Below the pieces are notes generated by a model, which saw only the letters and a program-made list of their open reading frames with translations, ran no database searches and was not told the origin of the DNA. Below are positions 14,736-15,304 of a stretch of 15,304 nucleotides of DNA, piece after piece (the stretch's first letter is position 1; each line of letters opens with the position of its first letter). The stretch is from Actinomycetota bacterium (GTDB lineage: Bacteria > Actinomycetota > Actinomycetes > Nanopelagicales > Nanopelagicaceae), in NCBI GenBank assembly GCA_009699165.1, contig WLOR01000026.1:1-15304 (forward strand), given 5' to 3'. Made by a program: the position numbers and the translations under genes.

Positions 14736-15304
14736 GCTTTCTTTTTAGTGTGAACTTTGTTGGCACTGCTTTCACGCATAATAAAGTGAGTCTCTATCAC
14801 TGTTTTACGGGGTTTTGCCCCTCGCATAATCTCTAATAAAAGACGCGCTGATTCGCGCCCGATCATCTCTGGATCTCGATACACCGAAGAAAGCTGGGGG
14901 AGGATCACATCAAACATAGGCCACTCATCGATTGCAATAAAGGCAACATCGCTTCCAATTGTTAGATTAAGAGATCTCAATGCGCGAATCGCACCTGCAG
15001 TAGCGCCAACTCCTCCGGTCAAGATAGCAGTTGGCACATGAGGAGATGAGAATAGGAGATACGTTTGACGTTCAGAGAACTCTTCTGTGAAATTTCCCAG
15101 TCGAATGTTGTTCTCATTAATGGGAATACCGTTTTCGGCAAAGGCCTTTTTATAACCCTTTAATCGCTCTCTGGTAATCAACACATCAGCGGTACCAGTA
15201 ATAAAGGCTATCTCTCTATGGCCTTGATTGATCAAGTGATTGACCGCATCTTTGATTCCACCAAAATGATTTGCCGTAACGCTTCCATACGCATACCCAG
15301 CTAT
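14732..15304 (-). CDS. LacI-family transcriptional regulator, C-terminal part
   Basis: The minus-strand frame is open to the right edge, giving 190 residues of the effector-binding domain; the helix-turn-helix and the start lie outside the window. The order of landmarks is right for LacI/PurR-type proteins: N-H-x-G-G-x-x-D-A-V-N-H-L-I, then G-H-R-E-I-A-F-I-T-G, then R-L-K-G-Y-K-K-A-F, T-A-I-L-T-G, A-I-D-E-W-P, and S-V-Y-R-D-P-x-x-I-G-R-E-S-A near the end. TTG at 15235 is an internal leucine codon, not the start. The protein probably binds the sugar or an intermediate and controls the adjacent operon through the palindrome at 5293-5310 (inference). It ends with a CTAG overlap with the lipoyl gene, leaving no room for a terminator between them. 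Confidence 0.85.
   Translation of the reverse strand: MAGYAYGSVTANHFGGIKDAVNHLINQGHREIAFITGTADVLITRERLKGYKKAFAENGIPINENNIRLGNFTEEFSERQTYLLFSSPHVPTAILTGGVGATAGAIRALRSLNLTIGSDVAFIAIDEWPMFDVILPQLSSVYRDPEMIGRESARLLLEIMRGAKPRKTVIETHFIMRESSANKVHTKKKA

Overview
The window looks like chromosome of a small-genome actinobacterium with moderately low GC, most like the freshwater acI/Nanopelagicales group. The reasons are gaps of only a few bases between genes, many ATGA and TAATG overlaps, a mycobacterial-type KorA/KorB pair, and a FUSC-type exporter of actinobacterial style. This placement is an inference from gene content and style; no rRNA or other taxonomic marker is present.

Layout. The left edge (1-236, +) holds the C-terminus of a secreted PHB-depolymerase/LpqC-like esterase. 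It converges on and overlaps a secreted four-cysteine protein of unknown function (226-1035, -), which appears to be transcribed leaderlessly. Divergent from that is an aromatic-acid-exporter/FUSC-family membrane protein (1083-2282, +). Next come korA and korB (2383-5209, +), a 2-oxoacid:ferredoxin oxidoreductase (probably 2-oxoglutarate) with the gamma and alpha parts fused in KorA.

The main feature is a dense operon of eleven genes (5357-14735, +). It starts behind a TTGACA-type promoter that overlaps a perfect 18-bp LacI-type palindrome. In order it encodes: a sugar ABC binding protein, two sugar ABC permeases (no ATPase), a muconolactone-isomerase-like protein, an SDR dehydrogenase, an aldose-1-epimerase-like mutarotase, a VOC metalloenzyme, a second SDR, an SMP-30/gluconolactonase-type lactonase, the beta and alpha subunits of an acetoin/branched-chain-type E1 dehydrogenase, and an 80-residue-class freestanding lipoyl domain. 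A LacI-family regulator (14732 to the right edge, -; its DNA-binding end lies outside the window) meets the operon tail to tail with a 4-bp overlap.

How the genes may work together (inference). An ABC importer takes up a sugar or sugar-like compound. The mutarotase presents the right anomer, an SDR oxidises it to a lactone, the isomerase-like protein and/or the SMP-30 protein process the lactone, and a second SDR plus the VOC protein make a carbonyl intermediate. The E1 pair then cleaves this with thiamine diphosphate and passes the acyl group to the small lipoyl protein. No kinase, sugar isomerase, aldolase, sugar-acid dehydratase, E2 acyltransferase, E3 or transport ATPase is encoded here. 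The pathway therefore does not match a textbook sugar route and is the best candidate in the window for an undescribed system.

No tRNA, rRNA, CRISPR array, insertion sequence or phage gene was recognised. No gene-free stretch exceeds 300 bases; the longest is 5210-5356.
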